DNA of 64,000 nt from Acephala macrosclerotiorum (lineage: Eukaryota > Ascomycota > Leotiomycetes > Helotiales > Mollisiaceae). Below, piece by piece: positions 45,334 to 55,937 of the stretch. The DNA is taken from positions 1 through 64,000 of the forward strand of contig MU119213.1 of assembly GCA_014904845.1 (NCBI GenBank). The letters run 5' to 3'. The notes below the pieces were generated by a model. It made no database searches, was not told where the DNA came from, and saw nothing but the letters and a program-made list of their open reading frames with translations. The position numbers and the translations under genes were made by a program. Position 1 is the first letter of the stretch, and each line of letters opens with the position of its first letter.

Positions 45334-45720
45334 TCACCTAGTCACTCCCACCTCTCCTCCCCTCCCTTCTCCTACTCGCCACATTCGCATAATAATAATA
45401 ATCATCACCTGTCGTGAAACTGTTATACCCACACTCGTACTCGTATCGAAGCAAGCCCCCCTCCCCCCATTCGGACAATCATCACTCGTTAAACACGCCG
45501 TTCCGTATGCCGAGTACAAGTTGTCGCAGATACTTCTTCTTTCTGTTGTCCCGAAACAGCCGCAAAAAGTCCGAGCAGGAGGGTAATTCACGAGGTCCTG
45601 GCTGTCAATGGAATAGGTGGAGCTTAAACAAACTTTATTGCTCATTGACGCTGCATTTGGATGAGAAGTGAGGAGAAGTCCAAGCAGGAGGGGAGGGAAA
45701 GAGATAAAGAGACAGATCAT
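45334..45720 (-). CDS. Possible small secreted cysteine-rich protein
   Basis: A 128-codon minus-strand frame begins with a good secretion signal (MICLFISFPPLLLGLLLTS, cleavage likely near NAAS). About 60 residues with seven cysteines follow, in a close pattern (FCGCFG, SICDNLY, TACLTSDDCPNGG, GACFD), typical of small secreted fungal proteins that may act at the host interface. After ITVSRQ the sequence becomes repetitive (IIIIMRMW, GEGRGGE). This suggests that the true 3' end is spliced differently: a GTGATG follows the CAG at that point. No family was recognised, and a chance frame is possible. Confidence 0.35.
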   Translation of the reverse strand: MICLFISFPPLLLGLLLTSHPNAASMSNKVCLSSTYSIDSQDLVNYPPARTFCGCFGTTERRSICDNLYSAYGTACLTSDDCPNGGRGACFDTSTSVGITVSRQVMIIIIMRMWRVGEGRGGEVGVTR

Positions 45721-46706
45721 TTTGATAGAGTGCTTGTACGATCTGCGATTCCGTGATAAGAACTAGCAAGTGAGCTGGTATGGAGACAGAAACGACCACC
45801 GATCTTCCTGGCTTGTCCTCTGCCACTTGACAGAGATGCTACTCCTCTTTCCGAGGGAGCCTCTGCCGTGTCTTTGTCCCAACACGATGCAAAAGGCATA
45901 AACTTTTGGGCTCGAACGTCTAGGGCTGGACCACAACAACTCACACCGCGGCGTCTGACGATGAATTAAAAAAAGATCTGGTACAGATGGGTTATATCTT
46001 CAAAGTTATCGGATTGAATGGCTGAGTCTAACAATGCGGGAAGCGGGCCGAAAAGGGGGTATCGCTAAGACTCAGGGTCCTCGTAGATCAAGACAAGGTC
46101 TTCCCGCCATATCTACAGACTATCAGACGGCACGCTATTCTAGACCCAAGTGTCAGCTCAGCTCAGCCCAAAGAATTAAGGTTGGAGTTTCCCCAGGAAA
46201 ACCCACCCGCAGAGCTGGTAGGCTTTTGGCTGCTTGAGCCGCTCAAGCACTTCCCGTTTTGCGGGGCCATAGATGCCATGTTCTTTCAGCCTCTCCAAGC
46301 CTAGGCTTTGCTTGTCCAAAAGTTTTTCCAACTTTATTGTGTAACGCATTAATCAGATCCGTTCCCATTGTACTTGCTGCTCGGTGTTTCCAGGAACTCG
46401 AGCCTTTTGAATATTTGGGAGTTGAATCGCATGTATGGAAAAGTCTCCCAGAAGGCTAGAACCAGCCCCTTTTTTTCAACAATAATAAGTAAGGCGGGGT
46501 AAGTTTCCCCACCGACTCGAATGGTATATCGAAGGGATAGTAGTCCGCTCAATGAAGCTTCTCGTTCGTACTATTGTGGGCGTGGCAACCTGTGCGTTTA
46601 ACATAAACTCAACCCCGTGAAGCTGAGAAATCAACTTTGCATTTTGCATCGTTCTCGTATGTAAAGGCTGATGCAGCCTGTTAGATCTTTCACTGATGCC
46701 ACTGGA
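45721..46706. other. Intergenic region
   Basis: No gene supported; upstream of the possible secreted protein and downstream of the transcription factor. Confidence 0.45.
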
Positions 46707-49700
46707 TCAGCTCGTACCCTCAGGCCTGAGTACCTCGATGAGAGCGCCTAACGTCCTGAGAGCCTGCCGACTATAACCCCAAGTCTTTAAACCTACCAAT
46801 AGATTTCTCCCCTCCACCAGAACTCTTACTGGTCCCTTCGAAGAGCACAAATTTCCCACACCTGTAATATTAGCCCTCATACTCGCGCCTCTCTTCACAA
46901 ACAGCTGGACAAGCTCATCGTCCGCAGGCCGATCAAGTTGCATCGAGGTTGGAAACAAAGACTCAGCATCATCATCTTCGGCTTGCGGTGACTCTCCATC
47001 CCTCGGTGCAGTACAACCCGATGTAGGCGGCGCGAAAGACCCATAAGCCCACAGTGCGAGAGTGGCCAGAAGTACAGATGATGGCTCGTAGAAACCATCG
47101 GCGGAGTATCGACGAACATGCCAGAAGAGAACGCCAGCATGGATCATAGCTAGACGAGCCTTATGCTGGTCTTCTACGACCCAACGCTGTATGTGTTTAC
47201 GGAGACTGGTAATGTCCAGCTCATCACTGGGTTGAAGTTCAGATGACATGAGCTGTGCGAGTTGGAGGATCTGGCGGTATGGAGTGAGGAGAATAACTCG
47301 TGCGAGATGGAGATGAAGCACCGTTGGATGCTCCATTCCCGAGGCTGCCCCAATGACACTGTTCGCATGCCAGTGCAAAATGTCGAGACAGTCGCAAGCT
47401 GAGTTACGCCATTTCGCATACGTTGGTATTCCTGGTAACCAGACTGGTGTTGAGCGCTCGATAGTGCTGATGTCTTGTTTCTCGGCCGTAGGCGTCCATA
47501 GCGTGAGTGGTTGCTTGAAGTAATTCTCGACTTCCCAGGTTCGTCTGAAAAGAGCATGCACGCAGAGGATACGACTGAACTCTCCTGTGGAGGACTGGAT
47601 CCTTTTCTCGATGTAGGCTAATTGTATCGCCGAGTGAAGAGATGGGCTCGCTGGAATCCTGTCAGCATCATCATAAAATGATAATTGACTTCAAAGACTT
47701 ACAAGTTGCACAAGCATAGAGTTGTTGCCAGTCCAACGCCGATTCTGCTTCCCAAAGCACCTCTTGGCATGGGATTGGTAGCTTTGCGTCATCGAGGGAC
47801 AACAGAGGACGCATTTGAAAGTGGAAAGCCCACATACAATCCAGAAGCTACTCAAATTTAGAGCTCTGAAACAAAGCAATTCGGAAGGCAGGACTTACCC
47901 ATATACAATACCCTGTCCGCTTACTACTCTCTGCTTGACACCATATCTTCCAATCGTGGTCTGCACTTTCAGATGAAAGTCGAGGACATTCAGACAACCT
48001 CCTCCAATCCCTATCGCAGTACGAGACAAGACCGCTGTGATTACATTTTGCGATTGCCTTCAGTCGTTCATCTCCACTATACATCATGCCGACACAACTC
48101 AACAACTTCACCTGCGTCAGCACCAGTAAATCTGGCTTCGAGTTCCCTCCCATCTCGACCTGTCTCGTGTGAGCGATGTCAAAAAAGGGCCAAAGACATA
48201 CCACTGTGAGAACCGCCCGCCGTAAGAATTCGTGCAAAGCCAAAGTGATGACTTCAGCTCCTGAAGTGTCGTTGTAATGACTGCCGATTGTTGCCATAGC
48301 TAAGATGAGAAGCCAATGACTTGTCGAAAGATCAAAAGAAGATGGGTGCATGAATGGAAGAATAGACCAGAAATCTTGGGTATATTGCTGAACGAATCGA
48401 CTGAGCATTTGGAGCGATGGAAACGATCCTCCTTGAAAATTTGGATAGCTATTAGATGATACGCAAGTCAGGTTGAATATTCTGAAAATTTCGCTGTAGA
48501 CATTCGTTGGGATGCTCTCGATACTGGAATTGGATGTGTTCGAATCATCTTGGTACTCATCTAATTCTGGAAATGTGAACGTGGGGTAGGTATTCCTGTG
48601 ATCGAGGAGAAAGCTGTGAGTATATGCATCAGAGTGGCGGTAGGGTGCTTTTCTGACACGAGGAAGTCGTGCTCCATCTCCATCGATGTAGTAATGGCCG
48701 CCGCTATGTGTGCTTTGTGAGCTTGGACTCGATAAGTCTTGCCCATCCAAAATTTGGGCAGCTATCGGTATCCGAGGATTATTCTTGCGGCGTTTTGGTT
48801 GCCTCGAATCGAGATTGTCAGAAGTGGTTCCAATCCTCGACACGCCTGGCTGAACATTGTTTTCAAACATCAAGGGCGGGTCCTGGTCAAATGTCCCCAA
48901 GGCGTCTCCATTCTCTATCTGGAAGTCCGGTGTCCAATTTTCTGGAAGCCAATTAATAGAAGAGAAATTGCTCTGAAACCAAGGTGTAGACGCATTTGCG
49001 GAGTCAATGTTCAGATTCATTTGCGCTGCCATGGACCGGTTTTGCTGCGTCCCCTGTAGTAGAGACTGCACCATTGTTGGTTCTTGGGCACCATCGATTT
49101 GTGATTGTCCCTCATGAGCTGGTCGCTTGCTCTGTGGGCTATGCAGGCTCAGTCCAGGAAGACCAGGAGAGCTTGGCGCCTGCATTCGAAGCCCTTGGTG
49201 GGTGAAAGGATTAGCATATGAAGCTGTGGTAAAAGTTGGTGAGCCTTGGATATGATCATTCATGGCAGTCTGTCCTTGAGGCGATGTCTGGTTGTGCTGA
49301 TGATTGGGACCCATCTTTGGCGAACCAGGACCCTGAGACCACGACATTGGCGAGTCTCCTGCATTTGCCATAGTTTGCTCTGTCACTAATTGCGTCTCGA
49401 TCGGATTAGGTGATCCCATGCCAGTGTCCGTGGGAGAAAGATGATCCGACGCGGCTCTTCTCGGCCTGTCTGGATATTTGCATTCAAGAGACCGCTTTTG
49501 GCAGCCAGCACAAATGGCTTCACCGCTGCATTTTCTTCGAGCAGCAGCACATGGAATACAAGCACGGCTACCTTTCGCAAGAGCACTTCGTTTGGGCTCT
49601 TTGTGAGTTTGTTCGTGCCTTCTCAAAGCATCTCTAAATGCGGGGAAATGATCAGGCCATGTCCATCACGTGAGGGAGTATAGGGAAAGGAAAGAAGAGT

Positions 49701-49964
49701 TACTGACATGCGGTAGAATCCTTTTCTACATACGGGACACTTGAGATATCTCTCTTTCATATGACTCCGTGAATGTCGAGTAAGATGTTCTACTCTTCCA
49801 AACGTTTGTTGACACTCCAGACATTGGAATCGACGAGAAGAAGCCGAAGCATCCTGGCCGCTGGAGGTCCCCTTTGGACTCGGTTGTCTTTCTGTTGGAA
49901 GACCTATCAGTAGCTGTATCGTAATAATTGTCCTTGAGAGTGTGGGAGATATACCCATATGCAC
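46707..49964 (-). CDS. Transcription factor with two C2H2 fingers plus Zn2Cys6 and fungal-specific domain
   Basis: The gene is complement(join(46707..47650,47703..47847,47899..49633,49708..49964)), 1026 residues. Order of domains: C2H2 finger 1 (C48, C51, H64, H68; FQCLECQQTFGRVEHLTRH) and C2H2 finger 2 (C76, C79, H92, H96), rebuilt across a 74-nt intron. Directly after comes a Zn2Cys6 cluster (C111, C114, C121, C127, C130, C137; ACIPCAAARRKCSGEAICAG). A Gln/Ser/Pro-rich linker follows, then a fungal-specific transcription-factor region with LALHEFLRRAV, MMYSGDERLKAIAKCNHSG and PCQEVLWEAESALDWQQ. Such proteins bind promoters, often of nearby catabolic genes. A GTATGT-to-ACAG stretch of 42 nt around 48180 may be an additional in-frame intron. 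The start could also be 49958. It is beside GH39, GH127 and a sugar transporter, so it is the likely local regulator. Confidence 0.9.
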
Positions 49965-50653
49965 TACTGTTGGCGGCCGGCTAAGTTGGGATGGAAAAAA
50001 GTTCTGCCACTTCCATGCGTCGGCTCCTGTTGATCTCTGAAGGTTGGCATCCCGGAGGCAGAGAGAAGAAGAGGCTGGATAGCCTTCCCCACAGAATTGA
50101 TGCTCTCATAGTCGCTAGGCTAACCAAGGGTCTTCTGATAATAGCTCGAGGTGACATGTGGGGAGAAATTTGCGCTCGAATTAGGTCGACGAATCGGTTG
50201 GCGTTTCCCCACCTAACCGAGCATGGCGCTCAGGGGTGGACGGCACGTAAAGACTTCGAAAGAAGTGGTTTCCAAGGAGGAGGAAGATTTGTAGAAATGA
50301 CACAAGTATATATAAGGGCGTTTAGATAATAAGGAAGTTTCGTCCTCGCTTTCCGTATTTCGAAGATCCAAAAATAGAAACAGTAGACCCTGCCATCAAG
50401 CCTTCCCTGCAATGCACAAGTCGAGAACTTTATTTCTGGTGGGAACGATTGTCATTTCCCGTGTGTTGGTACCGCATATGCATGAGAGATGATATGGGAA
50501 GATATGCAGGGAATTGCTTTTCTACTAGTGTAAGTACTCCTGAATCTTGTTTTCTGCTTTTCACACTTCGCTCAAGATCTCTCATTTGTACAATGAAATC
50601 TTCCACATTTTTGAAATGAACATATTCTCCTCTCCTGTAGATCAAACATGCAA
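49965..50653. other. Promoter of the transcription factor and 3' flank of GH39
   Basis: No gene is supported. A CCCGGAGG at 50051 resembles the CCGGAG core found in the promoters of the neighbouring enzyme genes. Confidence 0.4.
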
Positions 50654-52292
50654 CTAGCCAACATAAAATTCAAATGCGTATGCAGTCACAGTGTCCGTTT
50701 GGTAAATGGGGAAAGTGACAGAGTTCCCAGAGAAGGTGTGGGAGTACCATCCTAGGTCAGTGGGAGCGTCGACTTCGCCAAAATGTCCACCAGCGCCTGG
50801 GAAACCCCAAGTATGGATATCGAGAGTGCCAGAAGTTCCAAGGCCCACTGCCGAGATGTTCTCGATCGTAATCGCCCAGGTTCCAGTAGTGCTGGGGCGG
50901 ACACCAGTCAAGACTCTGACCTTATCGGTACCCACCGTGGCATATGTATCGATCTTTAGATCAGTAGAAGGCTGAGAACCAACGCGGTGTCCAGTCATGT
51001 TCTGGTAGTAGTACTTGTATACCTGAAAATCACCATTAGGATAGTAGCCAGTTCCAGTCTCGGTGTAAGCGGTCGTAGCATTCGTTTTTGAGACCAGTGA
51101 ACCCATGAGATCGTGAAGTTCCCATCCGGACAGCCAATTACCGCGCAGGCCATGAGCATTGACTCTCTCGAGTTGAGAGATCCACCATGCAGACCCCGCA
51201 GGACATTCTTCGGTGTAAGTTGCGTACTCGTCGATGTTCAATGGCTTGTTGGGCAGTCCGTATGTCTGGAGCATGTTGTAAAGAGCACCATATGCGCCTT
51301 GCATGTCACCGCCACCTCCTTCCATGTGCCAGACGTACTGGTCTGGAACGCTGGCATTGCTTTGCACGAAACTCAAGTAATTGGTCCACCCTGGAAATGG
51401 TTAGCTCTGTCAACGATCGTGTACCTGGAAGAGCTCACATGTGTTGGAAGCATCAGGCTGGCCAGCAAACGCCGGCCCAATTAATTGAACACTTGGCCAC
51501 GTTGTTCTGTATGTTGTCAGTGAGAGCTCTTTTTGCGATGCTCAGGATAATTCACCTCAAGCGGTGGTATGTCCTACCCCACATCTGCAGGTACTGGGTT
51601 TCTCCCTTCGTCCAGAAATAGGTGAGGTCAGGCTCGTTCCAGATATCAATAGACAGCCCTGCGGTGGCACCGTTTGCATTTATATCAGAGATAAATTGGG
51701 TCAGGTACGCATCCCAGGAGGCCCAGTCGCCATTGTCTCCAGGATATGGAGCTGAGGAATTCTGGGTTCCGTCGGCACCCCAAAGGTCGTGAATGAGGAA
51801 GATGAAGTTGGCATTGTATTTGCGAGCAGTCTTGTAGTTGGACAGGGCAGAAGCAAATCGAACCTTAACGATCAGACAGTGCTCACTACCTGAGAATGGT
51901 TGCTTACCTTGTACTCTGACAAACCCCAGATCCATCCTCGTCCTGGAGCTGGCACTTGAGCGCCGCCGGCTCGGCCGTAGTTGAAACCTATGTCGGTATA
52001 AAAATGGTCTGGAATCTCTGCAAAGCAAGGAAACTTGTGTCAGTACTTGTCAAGTAGGCCCCGTGAGCCGCGCATCATCTACTCAGAGATAGCAAAACGC
52101 CAGAAACCTCCAACAGCAGAGTGTTATCTTACGATTGGCTGTATCCGGGATGCCATAGATAAAGCCTGAGGCTAGGTGTGCAGGCGTTCCGGTGTTGTTG
52201 GATAAGTCAACTACTGAGGTGACGGTATCTCTCTGAACAAGGGGCGAGCCAGCCACAACAGTGGCCAAGGCGAGAAACAGAAGGGAGAACAT
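50654..52292 (-). CDS. Secreted glycoside hydrolase, family GH39-type
   Basis: The gene is complement(join(50654..51390,51439..51506,51556..51863,51908..52017,52133..52292)), 460 residues. It starts with a secretion signal (MFSLLFLALATVVAGS). The sequence follows the clan GH-A barrel: HLASGFIYGIPDT, a catalytic acid/base in IWNEPD (Glu167) and a nucleophile in LNIDEYA (Glu270), then a C-terminal beta domain ending AYAFEFYVG. GH39 enzymes are retaining glycosidases acting on xylosides, iduronides or arabinoside-bearing glycans; the substrate of this fungal branch is not settled. The introns (115, 44, 49, 48 and 48 nt) all restore frame. It is followed on the same strand by GH127 upstream, suggesting cooperation on arabinose-containing plant glycans. 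Confidence 0.9.
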
Positions 52293-53113
52293 GACGAGGA
52301 ATTATCAACGAGAATCTCGACTTGAACTTCTTGACTTCAAGCGGACAATCCAATGCAGCTTCCTACCTTTATATATTTTTGCCGGAAGAATCAACGTCCT
52401 TCAGAAGAGGAGAAATCGGCTACCAAGGACAGAAAAGGATACACTTCCTCCTCTCCAGCTCGGCACTGGAGACTCTGGGGGAGGAAATTTTCCCCCTACC
52501 CTTGCTCTCCAGTCCCCAGATCTGCCCCAAAAGCATCCGTCAGGGGACTTGCATGGCAGCTGCATCTGCACGTTGCGACGGAAAGTGGGAAAGCCGTGAG
52601 TTGGACGGTGTGAAAGAAGGTGAGAAGGTTGGCTCGTGATCCATCACGAACATCCAGGGTGTCGCCAACCCACCGGAGCGGTGACCAAGGTTGACCTTCT
52701 GCGCAGTTCACGTCCTCTCTCTAGGACCCTCCACACTTCACGGGTTACAACGCGAGCTATTCCTTCCACCACATGCACCAGAGCTCAATTGGAGCGTGAA
52801 TACTTCTGGTGGTGCTCTCAGTTCACTTGAGTCGTGGACTGTACGCTACGCTACCGTCAACTCGTGCTGGTAAGATTCTTCGGCACGTATCCGAACTAGG
52901 TCCAGTTCAGGTGAGGGCTTGATGTTCTGCTCCTCTGATCTCATCTAGGAAGAAATATAACTAACTATCAGACGTTTGTATTGTCTGTCCGGTGGCTTTC
53001 GACATTTGCAAGGGACATTCTCGAAAATGTGGAATTGCGGCAACCGAGCACATCACATCACTTCCTGCACCGATGCCACAACTGAGAGAAATTCTTTACA
53101 ATTTCAGACTGCA
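52293..53113. promoter_or_regulatory. GH39 promoter region
   Basis: Between the GH39 start and the GH127 stop. It contains a TATA box at 52365-52374 (minus strand) and a CACCGGAG site at 52671-52678. The left part is purine-rich on the plus strand. Confidence 0.5.
52365..52374 (-). promoter_or_regulatory. TATA box of GH39 gene
   Basis: ATATATAAAG on the minus strand, about 75 bp before the start codon at 52292. Confidence 0.55.
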
Positions 53114-55422
53114 CTACCGCTTTCTACGAAGGCCCACACGCATATGACCCTTTCCTCCACGATTGTCATGAAGCGCGTAGGGAATGAAGTGCAACTTGTC
53201 TGCAGCTCCACTTGCCTCCTGCCTGATGGACCCAAGCGCAACATGCGGACTGAGCTCTGTGCCAACATCAAGAAAGGAGGCCTTGGTTTCCACAGTCAAA
53301 GCTACATATGGCTCCCCCATTTCTTCTGCAGACACCTTCGTCTCCTCAACCGGACTTGCTGGATCCAGAACAAGGCTTTTGAAGTGGTCAGTGACCCACA
53401 GATTATCGACATCTTCCAGGCAATATATGAGGGGTCCGCGAGCAAGTGCTATGATGTCTTGGTTCGTATATGGGTGCGGCGAGACAAAGCGTGGCTTTAG
53501 TGGCATTTCCAAGACGAATGATGGGTTGTTCTTGAGCCAATCTGGCGGCAGAGTCAAGTAACCTCGCTCGGGTTTACTATCAGGCAGGCTGGGCATGATC
53601 TGCGTTTACTTGTCAGCTTTATGTTCAAAAGGAAGATTATTTCACCTACCTGCCAGTCATCTGCCCAACTCGGGATCCGAAGCTTGATCGTGGATACTAC
53701 CTCAGAAGCATTGCGAAGCTCGAACTCAATTCTACCTTCCCATGGCCAATTCGATTTCTGTTCCAGTTCCACGACTTTGTCCCCAATTGGGATAGACAGT
53801 TGAGCTGAGGAGTACATATGGACATTGATTTGCAGTGAATCTGCCTTGTCCGTATTGAAAGTCCAAAGGTAGCCTCCGATGTATCCTAGAAGTCTAGTGA
53901 CATTCGGCGGGCAACAGGCACAAGTGAACCATTCGGCTCGCTTGGACAACTATTCGAGAGCTCGAAGTCAGTTTTCATGTCATACAAACTTTGTGGTGGG
54001 GCACTGCATGTCTGGGAAGCATTGAGACATACATGCGCCAGGGAATATCTCTACCACTGCATTCTGCAGTGACGAGAGTGCTTTCTTTTCAGAGCAGGTA
54101 AGACTTACATCTGTGTCTGTGGAGGCCAATTGATTGACATAGGTGAATTGTTTTCCGCTAGCAGACATGCCTGTCATCACTGCGTTGTAGAAGCAGAGCT
54201 CCATGATATCGGCATACTTTCCATTCAGATCCAGTTGCAACATACGTTCAGCCAACATCATGACCCCGATACCAGCACATGTCTCAGCGTAGCATCCACC
54301 TTCATCGGTCCCTGAAGGCAGAAAGTAATCGATTCCGAACCCTTCCCACTGCTTTTGAGCACCAATGCCTCCTGTCAGATACATTTTCTTATCAACCATA
54401 TTTGTCCACAATCTCTCCAAAGCAGTTCGCAGCTTTTCGTTTTTGTAGTCCTCGATGCGAAGAAGATCAGCACATGCTGTCAGCAAATACATTGCTCGAA
54501 CAGAATGGCCTTCTATTGTTTGCTGGTCTACGATTGGTTCGTGGGCTTGCTGGTACCTGCAGGCTCAATTGTCAGATACAAATCGCCAATAGACATCTTC
54601 TTCGTACTTACCAGTAGCTCCGTGGTTTGGGCATGTATATTGGTCTTTCATTCTCCCTCTCTCCTCTGGCTTCAGCCTCAGCATCATAATAATGTCGACC
54701 GTCCTGTCCCTTTGAATTGCCGCGCTCCTCAATGAAGTGCGTCGCTAGAGCTAAATGTTTTGGATCTGCAGTCTTCTCATACAAACGAAGCAACGCCAGT
54801 TCGATTTCCGGATGCCCAGGATATCCGTGTTTCTGATCTGGGCCCGGACCAAATGTCTGGCACAGCAGATCGACATATTTCAAGATCGGCTCCAAGAAGA
54901 GGTCGTCGCGATAATGATCGCTGTGTGCTAGAGCACCTTCGATTAAGTGTCCTGCGTTGTACCTGCACTTGTCTGTCAAATCTTCTTACACAGCTTGAAT
55001 GCACGACGAGCTTACAATTCATGGAGATCCCGGAGATTGGAAAATCGCTTCCCTGGTTCTACCACAGTGAAATGTATATTCAAGTATCCATCAGGTTGCT
55101 GCGCAGCTCGGATCATTTCAACCAATTCTTTGATTGCAGCTTCGATCTCAACATTCTTCTTCCATTGAAGGAAATAACAGGCACCCTCTATCCATTTTGC
55201 GACATCTGAGTCCCAGAACAAGTGATTCGGGATGGGTGGAACATCTGGCTTATCATTGTACGTTGGATGCCACTTCAGCTTAAAAGCGTCATATCGACCA
55301 GTGGTCTTCAAAACATTCAATTGGTACAACAAAGTATTTGTATAAACGACTTCACGCCGACGACTGATGAAGCTCGGCGATGGGAATGTGGTATTCGAGA
55401 AAACGTTCTGAGGATACGCCAT
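53114..55422 (-). CDS. GH127 beta-L-arabinofuranosidase (DUF1680)
   Basis: The gene is complement(join(53114..53599,53650..53949,54109..54556,54612..54962,55016..55422)), 663 residues, the usual length. GH127 enzymes such as bacterial HypBA1 remove beta-1,2-linked L-arabinofuranose from arabinooligosaccharides on plant hydroxyproline-rich proteins, using a zinc-bound cysteine. Here the metal/nucleophile set is present: Glu324 (WEGFG), Glu344 and Cys346 (CYAETCAG), and Cys412, Cys414, Cys415 (CACCPPNV). Other family blocks are HLFWDSDVAKWIEG, AAQQPDGYLN and NAGHLIEGAL. There is no signal peptide, so action inside the cell is likely. A 159-nt intron (53950-54108) is long for this locus, but the join ASTDTD-LSKRAEW is in frame. 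It is divergent with the MFS transporter. Confidence 0.95.
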
Positions 55423-55937
55423 GGCTGAGAAGTCACTTGCAGAAGCGCCCAATGCATGTAGCAGAGACCAGAACTTTTTTGAACGCAGCTCGAACAACGC
55501 CTCGTATTAAATTGAGCCAAGGTCGGGTGATTCATATCACTTGGAGAATTGCCTCCGGTGTACCTGCAGGCGCCTTCTGAGGTGGCAAGGAAGATGCATG
55601 TTGGGAGTGTCCACTCCCCCTCCGGAGAGCACTCCCACCGGAGCTAGTAGTCGGCCGGCAATCTATTCCCACAGTTGGTCTACCTTAGCCTGAACTTGTC
55701 TGTGCACGAACCATACCCCACCTCCACACAATTATTCCGCTCCGCAAACCCCACAAAAACACAACCCACCGGAATACCAAAGATTAGCGCTCGCATGTCA
55801 GTTCATCGTTGCTTCTCCATGCGGGGTCTCCAAAAGTATATGATTGTCGGCATGGAACAGGTAAATTTGTTTTTGTCAAGTTCAATTTGTTTGCTTTCTT
55901 GCAATTGAGCATCAAGACTACATCAATTCTTGCAAAG
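55423..55937. promoter_or_regulatory. Bidirectional promoter of GH127 and MFS transporter, with repeated CACCGGA sites
   Basis: This 515-bp region separates two divergent starts. It contains CACCGGAG at 55553-55560 (minus strand) and 55636-55643 (plus), CACCGGAA at 55767-55774 and TCCGGAGA at 55621-55628. CGG-type elements are what Zn2Cys6 factors bind, so these are candidate sites for the neighbouring regulator. Confidence 0.5.
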
